From positions 3,100,001-3,164,000 of the forward strand of contig NZ_CP014015.2 in NCBI RefSeq assembly GCF_001559075.2: a stretch of DNA of 64,000 nucleotides, written 5' to 3'. Below, in pieces: positions 16,310 through 26,855 of the stretch; the first letter of the stretch is position 1, and each line of letters opens with the position of its first letter. The position numbers and the translations under genes are program-made. The notes under the pieces are model-generated. The model was not told the origin of the DNA, did not search any database, and saw only the letters and a program-made list of their open reading frames with translations. The DNA comes from Citrobacter amalonaticus. GTDB taxonomy: Bacteria > Pseudomonadota > Gammaproteobacteria > Enterobacterales > Enterobacteriaceae.

Positions 16310-17284
16310 TTATTTATATCCGGCCACAGGATGCGGTTTATACGGCGTTTCCAGTTCGGCGATGTGCTCGGGTTTCAGCGTGAGATCCACGGCATTCAGC
16401 AACTCATCGAGCTGTTCCTCCCGTGATGAGCCGATAATTGGCGCGGCAATCCCGGGTTTGCTTAACAGCCACGCCAGCGCCACCTGGGCGCGCGTCGCGC
16501 CAAGTTCTTCGCTCACACCGGCCAGCCGTGCGGCAATCTGCGCATCATTTTCGTCGCTTTCGCTATACAGCTTTTTCCCCACTTCGTCAGAAACCAGGCG
16601 TGCTGTGGTTTCTCCCCACGGACGCGTCAGACGCCCTCTGGCCAGCGGGCTCCACGGAATAACCGCCACACCTTCCTGGTAGCACAGCGGCAGCATTTCG
16701 CGCTCTTCCTCGCGGTAGATGAGGTTATAGTGGTCTTGCATGCTGACAAACTGCGCCCAACCGTGCTGTTTTTGCAGCGCCAGCGCCTGGGCAAACTGCG
16801 ACGCATGCATTGACGACGCGCCGATATAACGTGCTTTACCGGCCTTGACCACATCGTTTAACGCTTCCAGCGTCTCTTCAATCGGCGTGTTGTAATCCCA
16901 GCGGTGAATTTGCAGGATATCGACGTAGTCCATCCCCAGCCGTCTCAGGCTGTCATCGATAGAACGCAGGATTTGCGCGCGGGATAATCCTTCCGGCAGG
17001 TCATCCACCCGATTAAACACTTTGGTGGCGACCACCACCTCATCACGACGAGCGAAATCGCGCAGAGCGCGACCGACGATCTCTTCGCTGCTGCCGGCTG
17101 AGTAGTTGTTCGAGGTATCGAAAAAGTTAATACCGCCCTCAAGGGCGCGTTGGATGATAGGGCGACTGCTCTCTTCGGGAAGCGTCCAGGCGTGGTTTCC
17201 GCGATTCGGCTCGCCGAACGTCATGCAGCCCAGACAAAGGCGGGAAACCCGAAGGTCCGTTTTTCCTAAGATGTTGTATTGCAT
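16310..17284 (-). CDS. yajO: Aldo/keto reductase YajO
   Basis: This 324-residue NADPH-dependent reductase has a TIM barrel. The start MQYNILGKTDLRVSRLCLGCMTFG, NFFDTSNNYS (catalytic Asp and Tyr), VVVATKV (catalytic Lys) and ILQIHRWD (His) form the family tetrad. In E. coli it is linked to ribose-to-deoxyxylulose conversion; that link is established knowledge, not seen here. It follows dxs at 56 bases in the same direction, as the last gene of the xseB-ispA-dxs-yajO run. Confidence 0.94.
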   Translation of the reverse strand: MQYNILGKTDLRVSRLCLGCMTFGEPNRGNHAWTLPEESSRPIIQRALEGGINFFDTSNNYSAGSSEEIVGRALRDFARRDEVVVATKVFNRVDDLPEGLSRAQILRSIDDSLRRLGMDYVDILQIHRWDYNTPIEETLEALNDVVKAGKARYIGASSMHASQFAQALALQKQHGWAQFVSMQDHYNLIYREEEREMLPLCYQEGVAVIPWSPLARGRLTRPWGETTARLVSDEVGKKLYSESDENDAQIAARLAGVSEELGATRAQVALAWLLSKPGIAAPIIGSSREEQLDELLNAVDLTLKPEHIAELETPYKPHPVAGYK

Positions 17285-17340
17285 TATTTCGCTCCTGTTA
17301 TGCTCGTTATGGGTTAAGCATAGCAGGAGCGAAGGGGGGA

Positions 17341-19203
<1,863 letters not shown>

Positions 19204-19230
19204 CAGAGGCCTTTAAGTAAGACAGTGTGT

Positions 19231-20130
19231 TCATTTATTACGCTGGATTATGTAGTCCGCTAGCGCTTCCAGTGCCGAGGTATCGAGTGACTGTGCGGCC
19301 AGTTGGTTTAGCGACTGGCGAGCCTCTGCGATTAAATCCCGGGCTTTGTTCCGGGCTTGCTCAAGGCCCAGAAGTGCAGGATAGGTACTTTTGCCAAGCT
19401 GCTGGTCGGCGCCCTGACGTTTACCCAACGTTGCAGTATCGCCCACCACATCCAGAATGTCATCCTGAACCTGGAATGCCAGGCCGATACTTTCTGCGTA
19501 TTTGTCGAGTATTGGCAGCGCATTTCTGCCTTTTTCTCCGGCGCTTAACGCCCCCAGGCGAACCGCGGCGCGAATCAAAGCGCCCGTCTTATGACGATGG
19601 ATTTTCTCCAGCGCCTCCAGCGGCACCTGTTTACCTTCGGCGTCAAGATCCAGCGCCTGACCGCCGCACATTCCGGCGATTCCACTGGCGCTCGCCAGCT
19701 CGGAAATCATCGCGATCCGATCGCGGTCAGCAACTTCCGGCATCGGGGCGTCGCTGATAATCGAGAACGCCAGCGTTTGCAGGGCATCACCCGCCAGAAT
19801 CGCATTGGCCTCGCCAAACTTGACGTGGCAGGTCGGCAGGCCACGCCGCAGATCGTCATCGTCCATTGCCGGCAGATCGTCATGGATCAGCGAATAAGCA
19901 TGAATGCACTCAACGGCGGCTGCCGGGGCATCCAGCGTGTTCAGGCTGATACCAAACATCTGACCGGTGGCATACACCAGAAACGGACGCAGACGTTTAC
20001 CGCCTAATAATGCGCCATACTGCATGGTTTCGACCACGGGAGTGTTCTGAAAGGGCAGTGGGGCAATAAAACGGCTCAGCGCCTGATTAGCCTGCTCGAC
20101 GCAGGCCTGAAGCTGCTGCGAAAAATCCAT
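19231..20130 (-). CDS. ispA: Farnesyl diphosphate synthase (geranyltranstransferase)
   Basis: This 299-residue prenyltransferase condenses IPP with DMAPP and GPP to farnesyl diphosphate. Both aspartate-rich motifs are visible: IHDDLPAMDDDD (first) and FQVQDDILDVVGD (second), with KRLRPFL for substrate phosphates. The start touches the end of xseB, with no gap, so translation is coupled. dxs follows. Confidence 0.98.
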   Translation of the reverse strand: MDFSQQLQACVEQANQALSRFIAPLPFQNTPVVETMQYGALLGGKRLRPFLVYATGQMFGISLNTLDAPAAAVECIHAYSLIHDDLPAMDDDDLRRGLPTCHVKFGEANAILAGDALQTLAFSIISDAPMPEVADRDRIAMISELASASGIAGMCGGQALDLDAEGKQVPLEALEKIHRHKTGALIRAAVRLGALSAGEKGRNALPILDKYAESIGLAFQVQDDILDVVGDTATLGKRQGADQQLGKSTYPALLGLEQARNKARDLIAEARQSLNQLAAQSLDTSALEALADYIIQRNK

Positions 20131-20373
20131 TTACTCGTTATCCGCTGTAAAAGGCGTAGGGGATGCGTCTTCATTGTCAGACAGCAGGATTTGCACACGC
20201 TGTTCAGCCTGTTGCAACTTCACCTGACCCTGACGTGCCAGCTGCACGCCACGTTCGAATTCGTTCAGCGCCTCTTCCAGCGGCAGATCGCCACTTTCCA
20301 GACGCGTTACAATTTGCTCCAGCTCGTTCAGCGACGTTTCAAAGCTGACCGGCGCCTCATTTTTCTTCGCCAT
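20131..20373 (-). CDS. xseB: Exodeoxyribonuclease VII small subunit
   Basis: This 80-residue helical subunit of ExoVII degrades single-stranded DNA with XseA (encoded elsewhere). The motif FETSLNELEQIVTRLESG and LEEALNEFERGVQLARQ are typical. It is the first gene of the ispA-dxs run. An ERIC-like element lies upstream in the gap to divergent thiI. Confidence 0.96.
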   Translation of the reverse strand: MAKKNEAPVSFETSLNELEQIVTRLESGDLPLEEALNEFERGVQLARQGQVKLQQAEQRVQILLSDNEDASPTPFTADNE

Positions 20374-20693
20374 AATAAATGTCTGACTCTCAGTATTTTC
20401 AGCCCTGATATGGTAACGGACTCAGAGCAATTATCAAATTTACCCATCATACTTCAGGCTGCATGTACGTTGGCTGCATTCGCTCACTCCAGCCGCTTAC
20501 TTGTGTCAGCGCCAGGGGATGCGCTCCTTTGCCGCCCGCCTGCAACTCGAATTATTGAGGGTATAACGCGCAATGTGCACAGGAATCGCGTGATAGTGGT
20601 ATACTTCCGCGCCTGGATGCAGCCCTTAACGGGGTTGCTGTACTATTTCTCCACTACAAGCCGTAACTGGCTTGCTAAAGAACCATTGCCGCC
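20374..20693. other. Intergenic region xseB/thiI (divergent), with ERIC repeat
   Basis: This 320-base gap holds divergent promoters for xseB and thiI and the ERIC-like repeat described separately. The stretch 20570-20693, next to thiI, has a possible -10 region (TATACT near 20599). I saw no gene in it. Confidence 0.5.
20447..20562. repeat. ERIC element
   Basis: The sequence has the whole ERIC layout: CATACTTCAGGCTGCATG, TTGGCTGCATTCGCTCACTCC, TTACTTGTGT, GCGCCAGGGG and GCCGCCCGCCTGCAACTCG, forming a large imperfect palindrome about 116-127 bases long. Its borders are approximate. Confidence 0.8.
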
Positions 20694-22142
20694 ATGAAGT
20701 TTATCATTAAATTGTTCCCGGAAATCACCATCAAAAGCCAATCTGTGCGTTTGCGCTTTATAAAAATGCTGACCGGGAACATTCGTAACGTTTTAAAGCA
20801 CTATGATGAGACCCTCGCCGTTGTCCGTCACTGGGATAACATCGAAGTTCGCGCGAAAGATGAAAACCAGCGTCTGGCGATCCGCGACGCGCTGACCCGT
20901 ATCCCGGGGATTCACCACATTCTCGAAGTCGAAGACGTGCCGTTTACCGACATGCACGATATTTTCGAGAAGGCGCTGGTGCAATACCGCGATCAACTGG
21001 AAGGCAAAACCTTCTGCGTGCGCGTTAAACGTCGCGGTAAACACGAGTTTAGCTCTATTGACGTGGAACGTTACGTAGGCGGCGGTTTAAATCAGCATAT
21101 TGAATCGGCGCGCGTGAAGCTGACCAACCCGGATGTGACTGTCCATCTGGAAGTGGAAGACGATCGTCTGCTGCTGATTAAAGGCCGCTACGAAGGGATC
21201 GGCGGTTTCCCGATCGGGACGCAGGAAGACGTACTGTCGCTGATCTCCGGCGGCTTCGACTCCGGCGTTTCCAGCTATATGCTGATGCGTCGCGGCTGCC
21301 GCGTTCACTATTGCTTCTTTAACCTTGGCGGCGCGGCCCATGAAATTGGCGTTCGTCAGGTGGCGCACTATCTGTGGAACCGCTTCGGCAGTTCACATCG
21401 CGTGCGTTTTGTCGCCATCAACTTTGAACCAGTGGTCGGCGAGATCCTCGAAAAAGTGGATGACGGCCAGATGGGCGTGGTACTGAAACGCATGATGGTT
21501 CGCGCGGCGTCGAAAGTGGCAGAGCGCTATGGCGTGCAGGCGCTGGTCACCGGCGAAGCGCTGGGACAGGTCTCCAGCCAGACGCTGACCAACCTGCGTC
21601 TGATTGATAACGTCTCCGATACGCTGATTCTGCGTCCGCTGATTGCTTACGATAAAGAGCACATCATCAATCTGGCGCGCCAGATTGGGACGGAAGATTT
21701 TGCCCGCACCATGCCGGAATACTGTGGCGTGATTTCAAAAAGTCCGACGGTGAAAGCCATCAAGGCGAAGATTGAAGCGGAAGAACAGAACTTTGACTTC
21801 AGCATCCTCGACAAAGTGGTTGAAGAAGCCAGCAATGTCGATATTCGTGAAATCGCGCAGCAGACCCAGCAGGATGTGGTGGAAGTTGAAACCGTCAGCG
21901 GTTTTGGCCCGAACGACGTGATTCTGGATATCCGCTCCATCGACGAGCAGGACGATAAGCCGTTGAAGGTAGAAGGTGTCGATGTGGTTTCGCTGCCGTT
22001 CTACAAGCTGAGCACTCAGTTCGGCGATCTCGACCAGAATAAAACCTGGCTGCTGTGGTGTGAGCGCGGCGTGATGAGCCGTCTGCAGGCGCTGTATCTG
22101 CGTGAGCAGGGCTTTGAGAATGTGAAAGTGTATCGCCCGTAA
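20694..22142 (+). CDS. thiI: tRNA 4-thiouridine sulfurtransferase / thiamine sulfur transfer protein
   Basis: This 482-residue protein takes sulfur from IscS and makes 4-thiouridine at tRNA position 8; it also supplies sulfur for the thiamine thiazole. Order: a ferredoxin-like and THUMP region (residues 1-165), a PP-loop (ISGGFDSGVSSYM, around 182-190), and a C-terminal rhodanese-like domain with the catalytic cysteine in LLWCERGVMS (about residue 456). Such a rhodanese extension is typical of the gamma-proteobacterial form. Confidence 0.97.
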   Translation: MKFIIKLFPEITIKSQSVRLRFIKMLTGNIRNVLKHYDETLAVVRHWDNIEVRAKDENQRLAIRDALTRIPGIHHILEVEDVPFTDMHDIFEKALVQYRDQLEGKTFCVRVKRRGKHEFSSIDVERYVGGGLNQHIESARVKLTNPDVTVHLEVEDDRLLLIKGRYEGIGGFPIGTQEDVLSLISGGFDSGVSSYMLMRRGCRVHYCFFNLGGAAHEIGVRQVAHYLWNRFGSSHRVRFVAINFEPVVGEILEKVDDGQMGVVLKRMMVRAASKVAERYGVQALVTGEALGQVSSQTLTNLRLIDNVSDTLILRPLIAYDKEHIINLARQIGTEDFARTMPEYCGVISKSPTVKAIKAKIEAEEQNFDFSILDKVVEEASNVDIREIAQQTQQDVVEVETVSGFGPNDVILDIRSIDEQDDKPLKVEGVDVVSLPFYKLSTQFGDLDQNKTWLLWCERGVMSRLQALYLREQGFENVKVYRP

Positions 22143-22151
22143 TCGCGATTT

Positions 22152-22174
22152 CCCCCGGCCATCCGCGCCGGGGG
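22152..22174. terminator. Hairpin after thiI (convergent with IclR gene)
   Basis: CCCCCGGC (22152-22159) pairs with GCCGGGGG (22167-22174), an eight-pair GC stem. The following T run is weak, so termination is probable but not certain. Confidence 0.6.
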
Positions 22175-22178
22175 AACC

Positions 22179-22874
22179 TTATTCCTGCAAATGAAGCGCT
22201 TCGACGCTACTTACTAACTGTCCGGCAATCTGCGGCATGTCGTCTGTACTGAAGAACCCCATCGTCACGGCAATCGCCACCAGCTCTCCCTTTTTATTGC
22301 ATAGCGGACAGGCAATCGACTGTGCGCCAGGGATCCCCTGTGTCGGATTGTGACGCACCGCGTAGCCCCGAGAGCGTATCTGCTCAATCAGTTGTGCCTG
22401 CGCCTGGTCTTGCGGCTGCCAGGCGGAATAACTCATGAATACCTGACCCGCTGAACTGGCGTGAAGCGGAACGGGCGTGTTGGGCAGAAAATCGATATCC
22501 ACATTACGGAAGCTGCGATTGTAGTGCTTCAACACTAATCCGCCGTCCGTCTCAACCACCACGCCGGTAGAGTGGTTAAAGGTATCGCGAAACGCGATCA
22601 GCGCCGTATTAAGTTCACTCACCGGATCGCGTGCAGCCGCTGGATTCCCCGCCATCTGAAGAAGGGTCGATCCCAGGCAATAAAGTCCTTTTTCGTTTTG
22701 CCCCAGCATACCGGTTCGACAGAGTGAGACCAGATACTTGTGTAAACGACTTTTCGACAGGTTGCATCCCGTAGCGATATCGATGGCCCGCGTCTGGCCG
22801 TTTTGACTGGCAACGAACGCCAGAATGTTGACGGCGATATCAACCGAATTGACCCCTTGCGATGTTTCAGCCAT
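22179..22874 (-). CDS. IclR-family transcriptional regulator
   Basis: This 231-residue regulator has an N-terminal winged helix (NSVDIAVNILAFVASQ, then IDIATGCNLSKSRLHKYLVSL) and a C-terminal IclR effector domain with LVLKHYNRSF, HASSAGQVFMSY and GIPGAQSIACPL. IclR proteins bind small acids, aromatics or sugars as dimers or tetramers. It lies divergently from a DMSO-reductase-like operon, starting 170 bases from it. By family habit it probably controls that operon. The ligand is not known. The whole module interrupts the usual thiI-yajL order. Confidence 0.9.
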   Translation of the reverse strand: MAETSQGVNSVDIAVNILAFVASQNGQTRAIDIATGCNLSKSRLHKYLVSLCRTGMLGQNEKGLYCLGSTLLQMAGNPAAARDPVSELNTALIAFRDTFNHSTGVVVETDGGLVLKHYNRSFRNVDIDFLPNTPVPLHASSAGQVFMSYSAWQPQDQAQAQLIEQIRSRGYAVRHNPTQGIPGAQSIACPLCNKKGELVAIAVTMGFFSTDDMPQIAGQLVSSVEALHLQE

Positions 22875-22974
22875 ATGCGTTCTCTTTTTTGATTCTTCGC
22901 GAGTATATCATCGCGGCTGAAATCAGTACTGTCTTCGCAATTTAAAAAGCTCACTACTCCTAAATGGTTAGATA

Positions 22975-23006
22975 TTGACTTGCGTCAGGTTAATCACTGG
23001 TGAACC
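22975..23006. promoter_or_regulatory. Candidate FNR-like box and dyad operator
   Basis: TTGAC-TTGC-GTCAG (22975-22988) is an inverted repeat close to the FNR consensus TTGAT-N4-ATCAA. It overlaps at G22988 a second dyad (22988-23006, GGTTAATCACTGGTGAACC) with 14 of 19 positions symmetric. Both lie in the divergent gap upstream of the molybdoenzyme gene. Oxygen control plus the IclR protein would fit; this is inference. Confidence 0.4.
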
Positions 23007-23044
23007 TTGGTTAACTAATAATGAACTTTTTTAGGGGCAAGAAC

Positions 23045-25378
23045 ATGGACGCATTGAGCAATATCCGCTTAAAAAGAAGAACCCTGTTAAAAGGGTTCGG
23101 TGTGGTGGGGTTATCCTCATTAGCGCCGACGTTTCTGACGCTGCGTCAGGCTAACGGTGCGCCTTTACCCCGATTTCGTCTTAAGCAATCGGATTACCAG
23201 ACGTTCCGCTCGACCTGCGCGATGGAGTGTTTGCACTGCAACCTGACGGCGTACGTCTGGAAAGACCGGTTAATGAAAATTGAAGCGACGAAAGGCTTCA
23301 ATGTGAAGTGCTGTTTACGGGGAATTAGCCGCACCAAATGGGTTTATCACCCATTACGGCTGACGCAACCATTGTTGCGAACAGGAGAAAAAGGCGAGGG
23401 GAAATTTAAACCGATAACCTGGGACGTCGCGCTGGATCTCATTGAAAAGAACATCCGGGAGACCATCGCCACTGAGGGCAATAAAGGCTTATTGCTCACT
23501 GCCGCTTCCGGGAACATGGACTCCATCAAGAACGATATGGCCAAAGCCTTTTTCGACTATCTAGGTGGCAGTACCAAAACCGCCGGTTCGCTCTGTTGCG
23601 CGGCGGTCACCGCGGCGATGATGCCGATGGTTGGCCTGCGTTATGCCGATACCCGCGACACCATTGCAGACAGCCGCTACATTTTGTGCTGGGGGAATAA
23701 CCCGGCGGTCACCATGCATGCCTATTTCAAAAACTACTCACAGGCGCAGAGAAACGGCGCACGGTTGGTGGTGATCGACCCGCGATTTAACGAAACGGCG
23801 GCGAAAGCCGACGAGTGGGTACCAATCGTGCCGGGTACGGATATCGCCCTGGCATTAGGGATGATTAACATCATCATGCAGGAAAAACGCTATGACGCGG
23901 ATTTCCTGCGCGCGCATACCGGTGCGGTTTATCTGGTGGATCCGCAGCAGCAACTGATGCGTGCCGATCCAAAGGACGCGGACAGCTATCTGGTGTTTGA
24001 TATACAGAGTCAGACCCTGAAACGCCATGATGCGCCCGGCGTGATGCCTGCATTGTTGAGTGAGGAATTACCTGCCAACAGTGAATTCACCACCGTGCTG
24101 GATAACGTGTGGGCGCAGGCAAAACCCTGGACAGCGCAGAAAGTGGAGGAGGAGACTGATGTGCCCGCGCAGACGGTGCTCCGTCTGGCGCGAGATTACG
24201 CCGCAACGCAACCGGCGATGATTGTGCAGAACATGTCGGGGGCACAGAGAACCGAGTTTGGTACTTACGTTGCCGCCAGCCAGTTCTATCTGGCGTTGAT
24301 CACCGGCAATATTGGCAAAGCCGGGGCGGGGGTCTGCGATGCGGGTGGCGTCAGACAGATGGCAAAATTCTCGCCCATCGTTCCTCCGGCGCCGAATGCG
24401 GCCAAAATTCCCGCCATTCCTATTCCCAAAATCGGTGACTGGGTCGTTAACGAAAAACCGCATGCGATTAAGTTCTGGTGGAATATGACGCTGGGTGCGA
24501 TGACCCAGTTGCCCAATACCAACCAGGTCAGAGAGGCCTTTAAAAAGGTACCGTTTGTGGTGGTAGCCGACAACCTGATGAGTTCGTCTGCGCTATATGC
24601 CGATCTGGTGCTCCCCGTCACGACCATTTTTGAGGATGTCAGTCTTATGGCGGGCGTGCGCAGCCACTATGTGCAACTGATGGAGAAGGCGGTGGAGCCG
24701 CCGGGAGAAGCCAAACCCGATTACTGGATTTTTGCCCGACTGGCCGAACGCTTTGGTTTTGGCGAGGTTTTTAACCAGCCCATTGAGCACTATATCGATA
24801 CCTGCCTGAAAGGCTCGGGCATTACCCGCGACATGCTGAAAAAGGGGCCGGTATGCCCCGTTGAAGAAGACTGGATCCCGTTTAAAGACGGCCAGTTCCT
24901 CACCTCGACCGGCAAAGCGCATCTGTACATTGAGGAGTGGGCGAAAAAGGATTTCCTGCCGGTGGTGACCTGGAAGCAGGTGAAAGAATCGGTTAAAGGC
25001 TCGCCTGAACTGGCTCAAACCTATCCGCTAATGGCGGTGCAGCGCAAATTGGCGCGCAGCGTGCACTCCAGCCACGGGATGAACGAGTGGATCCTGGAGG
25101 TTCAGCGTAACCGCCCGAACGTGATGATTCACCCGGAAGATGCCCGGCAGCGTAAGATTCAGCCTGGAGAGTGGGTCGTGGTGTTCAATCATCGCGGTCA
25201 GCATCGGGCGATTGCTGACGTGACCACCCATATCAAACGCGGAGTCGTGAGTCTGGATAACGGCTGGTGGGAGCAGCAGGGAGGAAGCAGTAGCCATGTG
25301 ACCAACGATCAGGTGGAAGTGCTGGGGAATGGGCACTGTTGCAACAGTACGCTTGTTGATGTGAGAAGGGAGGCTTAA
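23045..25378 (+). CDS. Molybdopterin oxidoreductase, DMSO-reductase family catalytic subunit
   Basis: This exported 777-residue catalytic subunit has a Tat signal (KRRTLLKGFG, arginines 11-12). An Fe-S site follows, with Cys58, Cys62, Cys65 and Cys89 or Cys90 (CAMECLHC, then KCCLRG). The molybdopterin domain has GSLCCAAV at 181-188, where Cys184 or Cys185 is a candidate molybdenum ligand instead of the serine of DmsA. The C-terminal cofactor-binding domain includes QRKLARSVHSSHG. The ATG at 23045 follows AGGGG; an upstream ATG at 23021 lacks a ribosome site and would extend the signal. Likely roles are reduction of sulfur, nitrogen or other oxyanion compounds. The substrate is unknown. Confidence 0.88.
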   Translation: MDALSNIRLKRRTLLKGFGVVGLSSLAPTFLTLRQANGAPLPRFRLKQSDYQTFRSTCAMECLHCNLTAYVWKDRLMKIEATKGFNVKCCLRGISRTKWVYHPLRLTQPLLRTGEKGEGKFKPITWDVALDLIEKNIRETIATEGNKGLLLTAASGNMDSIKNDMAKAFFDYLGGSTKTAGSLCCAAVTAAMMPMVGLRYADTRDTIADSRYILCWGNNPAVTMHAYFKNYSQAQRNGARLVVIDPRFNETAAKADEWVPIVPGTDIALALGMINIIMQEKRYDADFLRAHTGAVYLVDPQQQLMRADPKDADSYLVFDIQSQTLKRHDAPGVMPALLSEELPANSEFTTVLDNVWAQAKPWTAQKVEEETDVPAQTVLRLARDYAATQPAMIVQNMSGAQRTEFGTYVAASQFYLALITGNIGKAGAGVCDAGGVRQMAKFSPIVPPAPNAAKIPAIPIPKIGDWVVNEKPHAIKFWWNMTLGAMTQLPNTNQVREAFKKVPFVVVADNLMSSSALYADLVLPVTTIFEDVSLMAGVRSHYVQLMEKAVEPPGEAKPDYWIFARLAERFGFGEVFNQPIEHYIDTCLKGSGITRDMLKKGPVCPVEEDWIPFKDGQFLTSTGKAHLYIEEWAKKDFLPVVTWKQVKESVKGSPELAQTYPLMAVQRKLARSVHSSHGMNEWILEVQRNRPNVMIHPEDARQRKIQPGEWVVVFNHRGQHRAIADVTTHIKRGVVSLDNGWWEQQGGSSSHVTNDQVEVLGNGHCCNSTLVDVRREA

Positions 25379-25929
25379 TGGCGATGAGACAGTATGGATT
25401 TCTTATTGATATGCAAAATTGCTACGGTTGTAAAACCTGTAGCATGGCCTGCAAATCAGAAAACATGACGCCGATGGGCGTACTCTGGCGTCGGGTTCGC
25501 GAACGTCATACGGATGAGCCCAACACGCAGGCCTTCATCAGCATGTCGTGCAACCACTGCGATGACCCGCAGTGCATGAAAGTCTGCCCGGCGGGGACGT
25601 ACAGCAAACGTGCCGACGGCATTGTCGTGCAGGATCACGATCGCTGCATTGGTTGTCGGATGTGCATCATGGCCTGCCCGTGGAGTGCGCCGGTGTACGA
25701 TCCCGCCGAAGGGAAAACCAGTAAGTGCAATTTGTGTGCTGAGCGTCTCGATGAAGGATTGCAGCCGCGCTGCGTAGAATCCTGTCCGGCAGGCGTATTA
25801 CGTTTTGGTGAGATCGCTGAGCTGCGTAAAGAGCATACGACGCAATGGGCGGTGCTGGAAAAACGCTACAACCTGCCCGATCACACGATTAGCCAGCCTA
25901 ACATTGTCATTATTCCGCCGCGGGATTAA
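25378..25929 (+). CDS. Four-cluster ferredoxin subunit (DmsB-like)
   Basis: This 183-residue electron-transfer subunit is expected to pass electrons from the membrane anchor to the catalytic subunit. Four cysteine groups are visible: CYGCKTCSMAC (residues 15-25), CNHCDDPQCMKVCP, CIGCRMCIMACP and CNLCAERL...CVESCP. This is the DmsB/PhsB layout. Its ATG overlaps the stop of the previous gene by one base (TAATG), so translation is coupled. An ATG six bases later is an alternative. It lacks its own signal and probably rides on the Tat signal of the catalytic partner. Confidence 0.92.
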   Translation: MAMRQYGFLIDMQNCYGCKTCSMACKSENMTPMGVLWRRVRERHTDEPNTQAFISMSCNHCDDPQCMKVCPAGTYSKRADGIVVQDHDRCIGCRMCIMACPWSAPVYDPAEGKTSKCNLCAERLDEGLQPRCVESCPAGVLRFGEIAELRKEHTTQWAVLEKRYNLPDHTISQPNIVIIPPRD

Positions 25930-25939
25930 GGAGAACAAC

Positions 25940-26728
25940 ATGGAACATTATGAATTGCCATTGGTCTTCTTCACCGTCTTCGCTCAGTGGGGTATTGGTG
26001 GAGTACTGGCGCTGACGCTATGCCAGTCTTTCAGCGCACAGAAATTCAGCGCAATGCAGTGTCGTACGCTGGCGCTTCGGTTCTGGATCATTACCGTGCT
26101 GGGATCCTGTGCATCGCTGGCGCATCTGGGAGCGCCTGAAGGCGCTTACCGCTCCCTGACTGGACTGGAGAGCTCCTGGCTCAGTCGGGAAGTGGCCGCG
26201 TTTATTGTGCTCAATGGCGTGATGTTTTGCTGGCTACTGCTGTGCTGGTTCAGGCCTGCGCCGCGCGGAGTGACGCTGCTGGGCGGCGTGACGGCGCTGG
26301 TGGGGCTGGGCACCATTCTGGTGACCTCGCAGGTCTATTACCAGATGCCGCTACACCCGCTCTGGCACAACGTTGCGACGCCTGCCGCGTTCCTGGGAAC
26401 GGCCTTGCTGACGGGGTTTATGAGCGTCGCCATTGCCCGAGCGTACTGGCATCTTTCACCTTCTACGGTCTGTAATGCGGGGATTGTGGCTGGCATTGTA
26501 CTGAGCGCAGGCGCACTGGGCCTTCGCTATCAGGTTCCGGGTGCCGATGCGTCCAGCCCTCTGCTCTGGTGGCAGTTGCTTGCCAGCGTGTGTGTCGCAG
26601 TGTGGGGGATATCACGTCTGAACAGCGGGATGCGCAGTTGGGTATGGGTGGCATTAATCATCACGGGGGAACTGGCCGGGAGAATGCTGTTTTACAGTAA
26701 TGTGATGGGTTCCGCTCCCTGGTTTTGA
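25940..26728 (+). CDS. DmsC-like membrane anchor subunit
   Basis: This 262-residue integral membrane protein has about eight hydrophobic helices. It begins MEHYELPLVFFTVFAQWGIGG, close in pattern to DmsC (which starts with WPLMIFTVFGQ). DmsC-type anchors take electrons from menaquinol. The ATG follows AAGGAG at good spacing, 10 bases after the ferredoxin stop. A longer reading from 25805 lies inside the ferredoxin gene. It is the last gene of the operon; a BIME follows. No assembly chaperone gene of the DmsD/TorD kind is adjacent. Confidence 0.88.
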   Translation: MEHYELPLVFFTVFAQWGIGGVLALTLCQSFSAQKFSAMQCRTLALRFWIITVLGSCASLAHLGAPEGAYRSLTGLESSWLSREVAAFIVLNGVMFCWLLLCWFRPAPRGVTLLGGVTALVGLGTILVTSQVYYQMPLHPLWHNVATPAAFLGTALLTGFMSVAIARAYWHLSPSTVCNAGIVAGIVLSAGALGLRYQVPGADASSPLLWWQLLASVCVAVWGISRLNSGMRSWVWVALIITGELAGRMLFYSNVMGSAPWF

Positions 26729-26748
26729 ATGATTGGTCGGGGGTTTCC

Positions 26749-26830
26749 TGTAGGCCTGATAAGCGCAGCGCCATCAGGCATTAAACAACGATGATGCCGG
26801 ATGGCGACGCTAAAGCGTCTTATCCGGCCT
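26749..26830. repeat. BIME: two REP units
   Basis: Two REP units (26749-26780 and 26793-26830) lie between the dms-like anchor gene and the convergent yajL. The second is a typical GCCGGATGGCG...TTATCCGGCC palindrome. Confidence 0.8.
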
Positions 26831-26855
26831 GGAGACTGATAAGCCTTGCGTCATC

